This document shows positions 1 to 9,369 of a stretch of 64,000 bases of DNA, in pieces. The position numbers and the translations under genes were made by a program. Under the pieces are notes generated by a model. That model saw only the letters and a program-made list of their open reading frames with translations, made no database searches and was not told the DNA's origin. Source of the DNA: Methanobacterium alkalithermotolerans (lineage in GTDB: Archaea; Methanobacteriota; Methanobacteria; Methanobacteriales; Methanobacteriaceae); contig NZ_CP058560.1 of NCBI RefSeq assembly GCF_018141185.1, positions 1,817,501 to 1,881,500 of the forward strand, in the 5' to 3' direction. Position 1 is the first letter of the stretch. Each line of letters begins with the position of its first letter.

Positions 1-1021
1 GGGCCAGGTCAAATAATTCCCGGGAAGAAATACCAGAAGGTAGTGTTACCCATAAAAACATACCTCCTTCTGGCCGGGTATAAGTAACTCCTTCTGGAAA
101 GTACTCATCCATTAAAGATAACATGAGCTGGCATTGTTCATAATAACTCTTTTTTATGGTGGATATATGATCTTTTAAATCATTATCCTCCAGGAACTGG
201 CAAACCACCCTCTGGGTAAAATAATTGGAATGTAAATCAGAGGCTTGTTTAGCAATTACCAGTTTTTCCATAATTTCTTCTTCAGCTACTATCCAACCTA
301 AACGCATACCAGGAGAGACAATCTTAGAAAAAGAACCAAATAATATTCCTTCCTCATGGAAGGACTTAATGGGAGGAATATCCGTGCCTCTAAACCTGAT
401 ATCACCATAGGGATTATCCTCTACCAGTACAGTATCACCTTCAGATAGAAGACCGGCTATTTTTTTCCTTTTTTCCAGGGAATAGCTTATACCGGTGGGG
501 TTCTGGAAATTGGGAATAGCATAGTATAATTTTATTTTATTTTGAAGCAGAATATCTTCCAGATAATCCATATCCGGACCATCATCCTCTAAGGGCACTG
601 ACTTAAAAATTGGTTCATATAAACTGAATGATTGTATGGCCGCCAGATAAGTGGGTTTTTCCAGAAGAACCCTATCGTTTTTATCCAGGAACACCTTACC
701 CACCAGATCCAGGCATTGCTGGGAACCATTGGTTATTAAAATTTCATCTGCATCTATTCTCAATCCCTGACTGGCATATCTCCCGGCAATATATTCCCTT
801 AAAGGTAGATGTCCTTCGGTGGTACTGTACTGCAATACTTCTTTACCATACCGGGATAGAACATCATGGGATGCTTTTTTAATTTTCTCAACAGGGAAGC
901 TAACAGGATGAGGTAAACCTCCGGCAAAAGAGATTATTTCTGGACTCTCAGTTACCTTTAATATTTCCCGGACAAAGGAAGGAGGTATATGGGACATCCT
1001 ATCTGCAAATTTATATTTCAT
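1..1021 (-). CDS. PLP-dependent aminotransferase, MocR/LysN-like (partial, C-terminus off the left edge)
   Basis: This minus-strand reading frame starts at ATG 1021 and is open to the window edge, so about 340 codons are visible and the C-terminus is missing. It begins MKYKFADRMSHIPPSFVREI and has the fold-type I aminotransferase landmarks: an ISFAGGLPHP substrate loop, NFQNPTG with the PLP-contacting Asn, and the Schiff-base lysine in SFSKIVSPGMRLGW. These fit the 2-aminoadipate/aromatic aminotransferase group (LysN and the catalytic half of MocR regulators), but no N-terminal helix-turn-helix is present, so it is an enzyme, not a regulator. It lies 19 bp after the stop of the next aminotransferase and is probably co-transcribed with it. 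The exact amino acid substrate cannot be read from sequence. Confidence 0.85.
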   Translation of the reverse strand, partial: MKYKFADRMSHIPPSFVREILKVTESPEIISFAGGLPHPVSFPVEKIKKASHDVLSRYGKEVLQYSTTEGHLPLREYIAGRYASQGLRIDADEILITNGSQQCLDLVGKVFLDKNDRVLLEKPTYLAAIQSFSLYEPIFKSVPLEDDGPDMDYLEDILLQNKIKLYYAIPNFQNPTGISYSLEKRKKIAGLLSEGDTVLVEDNPYGDIRFRGTDIPPIKSFHEEGILFGSFSKIVSPGMRLGWIVAEEEIMEKLVIAKQASDLHSNYFTQRVVCQFLEDNDLKDHISTIKKSYYEQCQLMLSLMDEYFPEGVTYTRPEGGMFLWVTLPSGISSRELFDLA

Positions 1022-1040
1022 AAAAATCCTTCCTAATATT

Positions 1041-2156
1041 TCATAATTTTATAGATTCCATACGATCCAGGGCGGTTTCCAGAGCATCATAGGAAGTTGC
1101 ATAGGAAATACGTATATGATTTTCACCACACTTACCAAAACCTTCCCCGGGAACCACCACCACCTCATTTTCCAGGGCTTTTTTAACAAATTCAGAAGAA
1201 TTACCCACTTCCGGGAAAATATAAAATGCTCCCTCAGGTTGTCTGCAAGGCCAACCCATCTCATTTAACCGGGATACCACCATATCTCTTCTTCTTTTAA
1301 ATTCACCTACCATTTCTGCCACGCAGTCTTGAGGCCCTTCTAATGCAGCTAGAGCGCCTTTTTGAGAGATGGAACTGGCACAGGCCGTGTTATATTGATG
1401 TACTTTCAGCAATTCTTCAATTATTTCTTCCCGGGCAGCAGCATAGCCCACCCGGAAACCAGTCATGGCATAGGTCTTAGAAAAACCATTGATGGTTATG
1501 GCCTTATCTGAAAATTCAGCCGGGGAATGCTGCTCTTTTTCATAGATTATTTTTTCATATATCTCATCTGATATGATGAATATGCCCTTATCCTGGGTAA
1601 GCTCGGCTATGGCCTTAACATCCTCTTTTTTCATAACACTTCCGGTAGGGTTAGAAGGGGAATTAAGAATCAAAGCCTTGGTTTTAGGGGTAATCCTTTT
1701 TTCAACATCTTCCACCGTCATCTGGAAATTATTTTCTTTTTTAAGAGGTACGGGAATAGTTTTCCCTTCAGAAAGCTTAATACAGGCATCATAAGATAAA
1801 AATCCAGGATCTGGAATAAGAACCTCATCACCCCGGTCTACCAGGCCTTGAGTACACATGTAAATGGCTTCACTGGCCCCTACTGTTACAATAACTTCTT
1901 CAGGACTAGCCTGAATGTTATTATCTCTCTTTAATTTGTGAGATATGGCTTCTCGTAATTCAATAATTCCTTTATTGGAGGTGTAATGGGTAAATCCCTC
2001 CTCCAGGGCATCCACCACCGCTTTTCTTATATGGAGTGGAGTGTCAAAATCAGGTTCTCCAATACCTAAATTTATAGCATCAGGACTTGCTATTTCAAAC
2101 ATTTTACGTATCTGGGATAATTCTATTGATTTTACTCGATTAGCAGGATTTATCAT
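1041..2156 (-). CDS. class I aminotransferase, aspartate aminotransferase-like
   Basis: A 371-residue fold-type I PLP enzyme, the usual family length. Visible signatures are GIGEPDFDTP near residue 31, the cofactor-binding NSPSNPTG near residues 165-172, SDEIYE near 196, and the Schiff-base lysine K227 in GFSKTYAMTGFRVGYA. Enzymes of this group move an amino group between aspartate, alanine or aromatic amino acids and 2-oxo acids in the cytoplasm. The gene lies 35 bp after the radical SAM gene and 19 bp before a second aminotransferase, all on the minus strand, suggesting one operon for amino acid metabolism. Substrate choice is inference; annotation as aspartate aminotransferase is the commonest for archaeal relatives. 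Confidence 0.9.
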   Translation of the reverse strand: MINPANRVKSIELSQIRKMFEIASPDAINLGIGEPDFDTPLHIRKAVVDALEEGFTHYTSNKGIIELREAISHKLKRDNNIQASPEEVIVTVGASEAIYMCTQGLVDRGDEVLIPDPGFLSYDACIKLSEGKTIPVPLKKENNFQMTVEDVEKRITPKTKALILNSPSNPTGSVMKKEDVKAIAELTQDKGIFIISDEIYEKIIYEKEQHSPAEFSDKAITINGFSKTYAMTGFRVGYAAAREEIIEELLKVHQYNTACASSISQKGALAALEGPQDCVAEMVGEFKRRRDMVVSRLNEMGWPCRQPEGAFYIFPEVGNSSEFVKKALENEVVVVPGEGFGKCGENHIRISYATSYDALETALDRMESIKL

Positions 2157-2191
2157 TTAATTCACCTAATTTTTATAATAATTAATCACTT

Positions 2192-3754
2192 TTATTTACA
2201 TAATGATTTAGATGATGAACAATTATAACAGGCTGTTTCTTCACACCAGGGAGTTATTTCTCCTTCTTTCATTTTATCATATTCTTCTTTTAAGAAATCT
2301 GCTCTTAAACCCACATCAATATTCTTCCATGGCAATTCCAAACCAAAGTCTCTTCTAGTTGAATAAGCTAACCAGTCCCGGAAGGATAACTGATTTTTAT
2401 ATGATTTTTCAATTAAATCTGCCACTTCTAAACCTCCAGTTGAAAGCACATACTGGATTAGACCGGAACGGGGACTATCCACCTTAAGGGGATAACCCTT
2501 AAGCTGGGATTTGATATAGTTCAAACGGGACTTTATTTCTTTTACATCATAACCTTCCCACTGTAAAGGGGTGTGGGGTTTGGGAATAAGAGGGTTAACA
2601 CTAAAACGTATAGCATTCTTACGGGGAGAGAGCTTTAAAAGGTCCTTCATCATAGTAACCAGCTCTTTTGTATCCTCATAAGTTTCAAAAGGTGAACCTG
2701 ATAAAAAATACATTTTAATATTCATACCCATATGCAAAGCTTTTTTAAGGACTTTTATAGTTTTCTCATCACTCACTGGTTTATTTAAACTTTTTCTAAC
2801 TTTCCACACTGATTCCGGGGCCAGGGTTATGGTTTTAAGGCCACTTTGTTGTAAGGATTCTAGAGTACCTGATGTTATAGATTCAATCCTTAAAGAAGGG
2901 GTCCCTACTTTAAAACCTCGCTCTAAAAGACCAGCACATAGCTCATCTATACGGGTGTAATCAGAAACTGCAGCACCAATTAAAGCTATTTTTTGAAGTC
3001 CGGTGGCATCATAGCCTTTTTCTGCAATTTTAAATAATTTATTTAAAGATGCTTCCCGGCGGGGACGGTATAAATATCCGGCCATGCAGAAACGACACCC
3101 CCGGGTACAACCCCGGGAAACCCCAAGTAAAAAAGAGGATCCCAGAGCCGGTATTAAATTTTTATCATCAGTTTCCGGGACCACCTGGTAAATGGGGTGG
3201 CAGGCCTGGTCCATATCCTTTACCAAAGCTTTTTGCACCGGATTATCTGGAACATACACTCCTTTAATATCTTTAAAAGCATCAATTTCTCCCTTAGGAT
3301 CATCCAGTTCCAGATAGGTATCTATTAACTCATCCATGATTACTTCTGCCTCTCCCACAATAAACAAATCCACAAAAGGGGATAAGGGCAGGGGATTGGC
3401 GGTGGCACAGGGCCCTCCGGCAATAACTAAAGGATGATTATGGTCACGGTCTTTTTTCCGATAAGGAACACCACCTTTTTCCAGCATCTCCAGAAGATGG
3501 AAGTAATCCTGTTCATATTGCAGGGAAAAACCAATCATATCAAAGTTTTTAAGGGGGGTGGATGATTCCAGGCTGCGATAGTAAGGGTAAACCACCCTTT
3601 CACACCATACATCCTCCCGGGAGTTAAGAAAATGATAAATAATATGAAAACCCAGTGAAGACATGGCAGTACGATATAAATTAGGATAGCATGATGCAAA
3701 ACGTAAATCTACCTGGCGGGGATTTTTCAACACAACGTGGTGTTCTTTTAACAT
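2192..3754 (-). CDS. radical SAM protein with B12-binding-like N-terminal region
   Basis: A 520-residue protein. Residues about 70-140 resemble the Rossmann-like cobalamin-binding region found before many radical SAM domains (FDMIGFSLQYEQD, VIAGGPCATANP, LFIVGEAE). The radical SAM cluster motif CX3CX2C is at C216, C220 and C223 (GCTRGCRFC), followed by the SAM-binding barrel. The C-terminal end has a further cysteine group (C-x4-C-x2-C-x6-C in CEETACYNC...LCK), which could hold a second metal site. It resembles the conserved uncharacterised family related to TIGR03960; the reaction is unknown. No Shine-Dalgarno precedes ATG 3754, and an AT-rich TATA-like stretch lies directly upstream, so the transcript may be leaderless. 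It heads the minus-strand operon with two aminotransferases. Confidence 0.88.
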   Translation of the reverse strand: MLKEHHVVLKNPRQVDLRFASCYPNLYRTAMSSLGFHIIYHFLNSREDVWCERVVYPYYRSLESSTPLKNFDMIGFSLQYEQDYFHLLEMLEKGGVPYRKKDRDHNHPLVIAGGPCATANPLPLSPFVDLFIVGEAEVIMDELIDTYLELDDPKGEIDAFKDIKGVYVPDNPVQKALVKDMDQACHPIYQVVPETDDKNLIPALGSSFLLGVSRGCTRGCRFCMAGYLYRPRREASLNKLFKIAEKGYDATGLQKIALIGAAVSDYTRIDELCAGLLERGFKVGTPSLRIESITSGTLESLQQSGLKTITLAPESVWKVRKSLNKPVSDEKTIKVLKKALHMGMNIKMYFLSGSPFETYEDTKELVTMMKDLLKLSPRKNAIRFSVNPLIPKPHTPLQWEGYDVKEIKSRLNYIKSQLKGYPLKVDSPRSGLIQYVLSTGGLEVADLIEKSYKNQLSFRDWLAYSTRRDFGLELPWKNIDVGLRADFLKEEYDKMKEGEITPWCEETACYNCSSSKSLCK

Positions 3755-3850
3755 AATTTATAATTTTATTTAAACTATTATCAACATATCGTTTTTAGAT
3801 AAACTAAGAATCTAAGATTTAAGTGAAAAAATTAATCAGCTATTTGATGT

Positions 3851-3960
3851 TATAGATGGTTTAATTGGAATATAACTGGTAATCATGGTTAATGATGTGG
3901 CAGGGGTATAGATGGTTTAATGGGAATATAACTGGTGATCATGGTTAATGATGTGACAGG
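3851..3960. repeat. two tandem copies of a 54-bp repeat in a 321-bp intergenic region
   Basis: The gap 3755-4075 between the divergent radical SAM gene and coaD holds no credible gene. It contains two adjacent copies of a 54-bp unit, 3851-3904 and 3907-3960 (period 56), differing at three positions. Each begins TATAGATGGTTTAAT and contains ATCATGGTTAATGATGTG. The remainder is AT-rich and includes a T/A-rich segment before coaD that could hold its promoter. The duplication could be recent slippage or a doubled regulatory site. Confidence 0.85.
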
Positions 3961-4075
3961 TATAATTAGTGGAGAAATACTTATTTCTGCTAAAATAAGT
4001 ATAATTAAAAGATAATAATCATTAAATATTGTTAATTCAATTTTTGAAATTGTATTATACAAATAAAAGGTCCAT

Positions 4076-4564
4076 ATGATGGCTTCAAAAAAATATAAAA
4101 AGGTGGCAGTTGGGGGAACCTTTGATAAGTTCCACCAGGGTCACCGCTCCCTCCTGGAAGAAGCATTTAGAATTGGGGATGAAATAATTATTGGGGTTAC
4201 TTCTGATGAGTTCGGAGGTAAAAAAGGGGATGTGGAATCCTGTGATACCCGGATGTCTAATTTAAATGAGTTTTTATCCACCATCTACCCCCAAAAATTC
4301 CATATAAAAAGACTGGAGGATCCCTTTGGAACCACCATCCATGAAGCAGATTTTGAGGCCATTGTGGTAAGTCAGGAAACCGAACCCACCGCAGTTAAGA
4401 TAAATGAGATTAGAACCAAAAAAGGCATGGATCCTATGGATATAGTGGTCATAGAAACAGTGTTTGCCGAGGATGGTAGGCCCATATCTTCTACCCGTAT
4501 ACGAAAAGGAGAGATAGATCGCAAAGGACACATTTTAAAGAAACTAAGGAGTGTGTTTAAGTGA
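4076..4564 (+). CDS. coaD: phosphopantetheine adenylyltransferase, archaeal type
   Basis: Transfers AMP from ATP to 4'-phosphopantetheine, the penultimate step of coenzyme A synthesis in the cytoplasm. The 162 residues match the archaeal/eukaryotic-type nucleotidyltransferase: GGTFDKFHQGH near residues 13-23 holds the HxGH-type motif, VSQETEP lies in the middle, and SSTRIRKGEI near the end is the second nucleotide-binding signature (ISSTxxR). The start is ATG 4076 preceded by AAAGG; ATG 4079 is an equally possible start. The stop overlaps the GTG start of the downstream XTPase by 4 bp (GTGA), so the two are translationally coupled. Confidence 0.93.
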   Translation: MMASKKYKKVAVGGTFDKFHQGHRSLLEEAFRIGDEIIIGVTSDEFGGKKGDVESCDTRMSNLNEFLSTIYPQKFHIKRLEDPFGTTIHEADFEAIVVSQETEPTAVKINEIRTKKGMDPMDIVVIETVFAEDGRPISSTRIRKGEIDRKGHILKKLRSVFK

Positions 4565-5094
4565 AGGTGATAGTTGGTTCTAAAAATCCAGTTAAATCCC
4601 GGGCAGTGGAAAATATTCTAAAAAAAATCTATCCCGAACAAGAAGTGGAAGTACTATCTCGGGAAGTGGACTCAGGAGTACCAGATCAACCCCTGGGCCA
4701 GGATGAAACCATCCAGGGAGCAGTTAATAGGGCTAAAAATGCCTATAGTGAAGAATTTGATTTAAGTGTAGGTATTGAATCTGGTCTGGTGCCGGTTAAA
4801 GAAACTATCACTGGTTATGTTGATATGCAATGGTGTGCTATCTATGATGGGGAAAAAGTTACTTTAGGGGTAAGTGCTGGTTTTGAATATCCTCCCCATG
4901 TGGTGGAGGAAGTTTTAAAGGGTAGAGAGGTAGGTCATATAATGGATGAGCTTACCGGGGTGGATAATCTGGGTAAAAAAAGAGGGGCGGTTAGTTTTTT
5001 GACTGATGGTTTGCTGGATCGGGTGGGTAATAGTGAGCAGTGTGTGTTGATGGCTATGGTGCCCTGGATGAATTCGGATCTTTATAAAATTTAA
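4561..5094 (+). CDS. inosine/xanthosine triphosphatase (DUF84, YjjX-like)
   Basis: A 177-residue housecleaning nucleotide hydrolase of the DUF84 family, which removes non-canonical purine triphosphates (ITP, XTP) so they are not built into nucleic acid. Signatures are VGSKNPVKSRAVENI at the N-terminus, GVPDQPLGQDETIQGAVNRAKNA around residues 44-66 and SVGIESGL near 80, as in YjjX and archaeal relatives. It starts at GTG 4561 inside the coaD stop and ends 11 bp before the next gene, so it lies in an operon with coaD and the membrane glycosyltransferase gene. Confidence 0.9.
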   Translation: MKVIVGSKNPVKSRAVENILKKIYPEQEVEVLSREVDSGVPDQPLGQDETIQGAVNRAKNAYSEEFDLSVGIESGLVPVKETITGYVDMQWCAIYDGEKVTLGVSAGFEYPPHVVEEVLKGREVGHIMDELTGVDNLGKKRGAVSFLTDGLLDRVGNSEQCVLMAMVPWMNSDLYKI

Positions 5095-5105
5095 GGTGTG
5101 ATTTA

Positions 5106-6890
5106 TTGAAAAATAACATAAAAGGATTAAAGGACTACTTAAAGAAGGATAATTACTTTATATCTTATTTATTAACTCTACTATTAATCACTGTTATTAT
5201 CACTTACTATAAAATCCAGGTTCAAATGACCATGGGGCCCATGTGGGATGCCTTTGATTTTCTGGCCAATGCAAAATACTTTGCCGGCCAGGGTTTTGGT
5301 TATATTGATCCAGCCAGACCACCTTTTTTATCATTCCTAACCTCTCTTTTATTTAGAGCAGGATTTGAATCAGAAATAGCTATTTTTATAGTGGATGGTA
5401 TCTTATTTATTCTGGGAGTTATAGGACTTTATCTTTTCTTTAATTTACGTTTTAAACCATTATTGAGTTTCATAGGATCTCTATTTTATGTTTCCTTTCC
5501 AGTTGTATTATTATGGGTTGGGGCTGGTTATACCGATGTTGCCAGTGCATCTTTGTCCATTTGGGCACTTTATTTTACGGTGCTGGCAGTTAAAAGAAAT
5601 AGTAAATTTTTTTACATATCTTTCCCAGTTTTTACATTAGCATTTTTAACCAGATACCCTTCAGCCATCTTAATATTCCCTATTGCTTTTTATGTATTGA
5701 TAAACGACTCTCTAAAAAATAATTTAAAAGATATTATCATGGGAATAATTGCATCAATTCCCTTATTAATCCCGGCACTCATATTCTATTATAATAACTT
5801 TGGAAATCCTATAACTCCCCTCTTGGGGTTCTATTCAGCTACAACTGCTCAAACTGCAGGGCCCAGATTCGCCTACAACCCTGAAATATGGTACTATTTT
5901 AAAAATTCCCTTTACTCCTTAATTAACCTTGATTTTTTAAATAGCCCTTACTGGATTGTAATGATTATTTTCGCAGTTATAGCTGTTTTAATGGGCTACA
6001 TGATTATTTTAGGAACTTATATTAATATTAGACAATTTTTAATATCCCGAAAAGAACGCTTAAACTTAAAAAACATTAAAAATAGGAAAATTTTATTCTT
6101 AGCTTGTTTTTTAGTATTATTTTTAATTAGTTTTAATAAGGTAAATTATTTAGTATCTATTTCAATTTTTTCAATAAGTAGTTATATTTTATATCTAATA
6201 TTAAGAAGTGATGATTTAGAGAATCTGGATTTAGACATGCTTTTTTTACTCTGGCTAGCTTCTTATCTTATTTTTCATAGTGTATATTCTGTAAAAGTTA
6301 TTAGATATTTTATTCCCATGGCCCCTGCTATTTCCTATTTTATTCTGATGGGTTTGAGTGGGTTTACTGAAAATACAAAGATTAAAATAAGGAATATTAG
6401 TATAAAAAATGGAATATATATTCTACTTGTATTTGCACTTTTAATTTCAAGTATTCAATTTGTGTATCAATTAGAACATGATCCTATAGCTAACGGCCAA
6501 AACTTTAGTTTAAATATTTCGGATAACGGGCAAAGAGAATTCATTATCCTCAACAATGATTATAGCGGCGAGCTATATCATGAGATATATAATACTCATA
6601 ATGAATTAAAAATGATTAGTAGCTGGCTAGAAAATCATGATCCAGATTATAAAAATAAGATTATCTGCACAGACTATTTCTGGCCACACCTTAGATGGTA
6701 CTTTAAAAAAAATATTTATGCTATAAATGTATTTGATAAAGAAAGAGATGGTGAAATAAATGATATTTTAATTGATAATGAAGTTGATTATTTTATAAGC
6801 TTAGCTTCTAACCAAAAATTAAATGACTATGAAATAATTGCTTCTTTTAAAACTAGATGGAGCAATATAATCATCTTTAAAAAAAAATAA
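5106..6890 (+). CDS. GT-C fold membrane glycosyltransferase (dolichyl-phosphate-mannose-type)
   Basis: A 594-residue polytopic membrane protein with roughly a dozen hydrophobic segments. It begins at TTG 5106 with AAGGTGTG just upstream. The first extracytoplasmic loop carries an acidic motif (MWDAFDFLANAKYF, residues about 42-60) followed by ARPPFLSFL, the layout of ArnT/PMT-like GT-C transferases that take sugars from polyprenyl-phosphate donors. The C-terminal part after about residue 460 is soluble and contains a short globular region. The next gene is an AglB oligosaccharyltransferase, so a role in building or modifying the lipid-linked glycan or a glycoprotein outside the membrane is likely. 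Donor and acceptor are unknown. Confidence 0.75.
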   Translation: MKNNIKGLKDYLKKDNYFISYLLTLLLITVIITYYKIQVQMTMGPMWDAFDFLANAKYFAGQGFGYIDPARPPFLSFLTSLLFRAGFESEIAIFIVDGILFILGVIGLYLFFNLRFKPLLSFIGSLFYVSFPVVLLWVGAGYTDVASASLSIWALYFTVLAVKRNSKFFYISFPVFTLAFLTRYPSAILIFPIAFYVLINDSLKNNLKDIIMGIIASIPLLIPALIFYYNNFGNPITPLLGFYSATTAQTAGPRFAYNPEIWYYFKNSLYSLINLDFLNSPYWIVMIIFAVIAVLMGYMIILGTYINIRQFLISRKERLNLKNIKNRKILFLACFLVLFLISFNKVNYLVSISIFSISSYILYLILRSDDLENLDLDMLFLLWLASYLIFHSVYSVKVIRYFIPMAPAISYFILMGLSGFTENTKIKIRNISIKNGIYILLVFALLISSIQFVYQLEHDPIANGQNFSLNISDNGQREFIILNNDYSGELYHEIYNTHNELKMISSWLENHDPDYKNKIICTDYFWPHLRWYFKKNIYAINVFDKERDGEINDILIDNEVDYFISLASNQKLNDYEIIASFKTRWSNIIIFKKK

Positions 6891-6966
6891 ATCTAATTTA
6901 ATCATAACGTTATAATTTTAAATCTGCTATTGATAAATTTAGATAATCAAATAGGCTTTTAATAAT

Positions 6967-9189
6967 ATGTCAAAAAAAAAATTAATAATTACATTAACTT
7001 CTATTTTTTTAATAGTTTCCATAGCCTTATTTTTCAGAATAGAATCGGTTAATTTACCTGGAGTTGGAGCACAAAATCAGGAATTTTACAGGGATTTTGA
7101 AGGCAAACCCTATATGTATGAACTGGATTCATACTACAACTACCGCTTAACCAGAAATTATATTGAAAATGGACATCTTGGAGATAAAATAATTAATGGC
7201 CAGGAATGGGATTCTTATTCATATTCTCCACCAGGAGTACCAATGGATTATCCTCCGATGTTGATTTATATAACGGCATATATATATCATTTTATAAATT
7301 ATTTTGTAACCATACCTCTACTTAATGTTGCTTTTTGGCTACCCTTACTAATTTCACCGTTAGCTGGAATTGCAGTTTATTTTTTTGTTAAGAGATTTTC
7401 AAATAATACAGCAGGAATAGTGGCAGGTATTTTAACTGTTATCACTCCTTTTTATTTGCTGAGAACAATCCCCGGCTGGTTTGATACAGACATGTTCAAT
7501 GTTTTATTTCCGGTTTTGGTAGTTTGGTGTTTCATAGAAGCTCTTCAAGCGGATAATATTAAAAAAAAGGCATTTTATGCTTCCATATCCTCTATTTTAA
7601 TGCTATTTTTCTCTATGGCCTGGAACGGATGGCAATATATTTTTTATATTATCATTTTCTTTACATTATTTTATATCATATGGGGTCTTATTAATGGTAA
7701 AAACGTTAAGGAATACTTATTTGTACTCTGCATATTTGCCGGAGGATCATTACTCTTAATATTAATATTTTTTGGCATTATAGAATTTTTAAAACCTTTT
7801 TATGGGCTTTTAGAACTTTTCAATTTGGTAGGTACTAATCCCTGGAGCCCCTGGCCAGATCTTTATATTATGGTTTCTGAATTACAAAGACCGTCTATTG
7901 GGGAAATAATATCTGAATTAGGTCTTGTTTTACCAATGGGTATAATGGGAATATTTCTTACATTTAGAATTTTAACAAATAATCAAATGAAAAAAATTTA
8001 TTTAGGAAAAATGAGATGGTCTATATATTCTTTATTAGTTATATGGACGTTATTGGGATTCATATCTCTTTTAAAAGGAGCTAGATTCATACTGCTACTA
8101 ATTCCTCCCCTTTCCATTCTGGCAGGAATCGCGGTGGGGATTTTATTTGATTATCTGAATAATATTTTTAAAAATAATAAAATTAGAAAAATTGCATATT
8201 GTATATTAATTATTTTTATACTGTCTCCCCAACTTATAATGGCAAATGAAAGCTTAAACTACGCCTTACCCATGTCCAATGATGATATTTGGAATTCTGC
8301 CCAATGGATTAGAAATAATACTTCTAATGATACTTTAATAATTTCTGATTGGAGTTATGGGCACTTTTTTAGTGCCATAGCGGAGCGTCCAGTAGCTTTT
8401 GATGGGCGTTCTGCCTATGTAGAAACGATACCTACCAGACAATTTTATGACTCAGATCTTACTTTTGATGAGAAAATACCCAATACTTCTAGGGAATACT
8501 GGATTAGCAGGGCTTTTTCAACCAGTAATGAAACTCTATCTGCTGGAATATTCCGCATGTTAGCAAATAGAGGAGATAGTGCCTATTTAACATTGGATGA
8601 GTATACTCATAACACTACTAAAACCGTGTTAATACTTAACGAGATTTTAGGAATAGATAAAGCATTAGCTTCTGAAGTTTTGATTAATAAATATAACTTA
8701 ACTGAGAAACAATCAGTGGAAATATTAAAGTTTACCCATCCTGATAAGCTAAGGCCTTTTATAGTTTTAACCTATGATCGGATGATTAATACAGGATATT
8801 GGAATTTTTATTTTGGAAACTGGGATTTTGAAGAGGAAAAAGGAGGCAATTATACTTACTCGGTGGGAAATTTTGATTCTGATAATCCGGTTATAAATTC
8901 AACCAATGAAGTAATATTCGATTTGGAAAAGGGTGATATGACCTGGGAGAATCAGGAACCCTATTGTGTTATAGAAATAAAACAGGAAAATATAAAACGG
9001 AGATATGTAAATTCAAAAAGCAATTTTTGCATAGTTATTTTATGGGATGATGAAAAAACAGTGGTCATGGATAAGAAATTTGAAAATTCATTATTTACAA
9101 AATTAGTACTTCAAAAAGAAAATACTGAAAACTTTGAAACTATATATAAAAATAAAAAAGTAGTATTGTGGAAAGTTACATCTTATTAA
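6967..9189 (+). CDS. aglB: oligosaccharyltransferase, AglB/STT3 family
   Basis: A 740-residue membrane protein that should transfer a lipid-linked oligosaccharide to asparagine in N-X-S/T sequons on the outer face of the membrane. The N-terminal loop has the STT3 metal-binding acidic motif in YELDSYYNYRL (residues about 54-64) and the second acidic motif GWFDTDMFN near residue 171. About a dozen membrane helices fill residues 5-430. The soluble C-terminal domain holds the sequon-recognition region, but the normal WWDYG-type signature reads DWSYGHFF near residue 460, with Ser where Asp is expected. The preceding gene is a GT-C transferase, and the last 14 bp overlap the convergent pilin gene. 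Confidence is high for the family and moderate for activity. Confidence 0.85.
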   Translation: MSKKKLIITLTSIFLIVSIALFFRIESVNLPGVGAQNQEFYRDFEGKPYMYELDSYYNYRLTRNYIENGHLGDKIINGQEWDSYSYSPPGVPMDYPPMLIYITAYIYHFINYFVTIPLLNVAFWLPLLISPLAGIAVYFFVKRFSNNTAGIVAGILTVITPFYLLRTIPGWFDTDMFNVLFPVLVVWCFIEALQADNIKKKAFYASISSILMLFFSMAWNGWQYIFYIIIFFTLFYIIWGLINGKNVKEYLFVLCIFAGGSLLLILIFFGIIEFLKPFYGLLELFNLVGTNPWSPWPDLYIMVSELQRPSIGEIISELGLVLPMGIMGIFLTFRILTNNQMKKIYLGKMRWSIYSLLVIWTLLGFISLLKGARFILLLIPPLSILAGIAVGILFDYLNNIFKNNKIRKIAYCILIIFILSPQLIMANESLNYALPMSNDDIWNSAQWIRNNTSNDTLIISDWSYGHFFSAIAERPVAFDGRSAYVETIPTRQFYDSDLTFDEKIPNTSREYWISRAFSTSNETLSAGIFRMLANRGDSAYLTLDEYTHNTTKTVLILNEILGIDKALASEVLINKYNLTEKQSVEILKFTHPDKLRPFIVLTYDRMINTGYWNFYFGNWDFEEEKGGNYTYSVGNFDSDNPVINSTNEVIFDLEKGDMTWENQEPYCVIEIKQENIKRRYVNSKSNFCIVILWDDEKTVVMDKKFENSLFTKLVLQKENTENFETIYKNKKVVLWKVTSY

Positions 9190-9349
9190 TAGTTGAATCG
9201 CGAGCAGTATCAATAACACTACTTATGTTGCCGGCAACGGATTGAGATATGTCAAACACGTATGATCCTGCAACCAATACTATTACCAATATTGCACCAA
9301 TAAGTAGCACCATTTCGGCACTAATTTGCGCTTTTTCATCTATTAACAT
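9176..9349 (-). CDS. small class III signal peptide protein (pilin-like), 57 aa
   Basis: A 57-residue protein starting MLIDEKAQISAEMVLLIGAI. A short charged leader ending KA is followed by QISAEM and an unbroken hydrophobic helix, the class III (QXSXE-type) signal peptide of archaeal type IV pilins cut by the EppA peptidase family. The mature protein would be only about 50 residues: the helix plus a short Ser/Thr/Asp-rich tail containing NISS, a potential N-glycosylation sequon. ATG 9349 is preferred over GTG 9361 because GTGGAAG then serves as ribosome-binding site. It follows the next pilin gene by 20 bp on the minus strand and overlaps the 3' end of aglB by 14 bp. Confidence 0.82.
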   Translation of the reverse strand: MLIDEKAQISAEMVLLIGAILVIVLVAGSYVFDISQSVAGNISSVIDTARDSTINKM

Positions 9350-9369
9350 TATAACTTCCACTTATTAAA

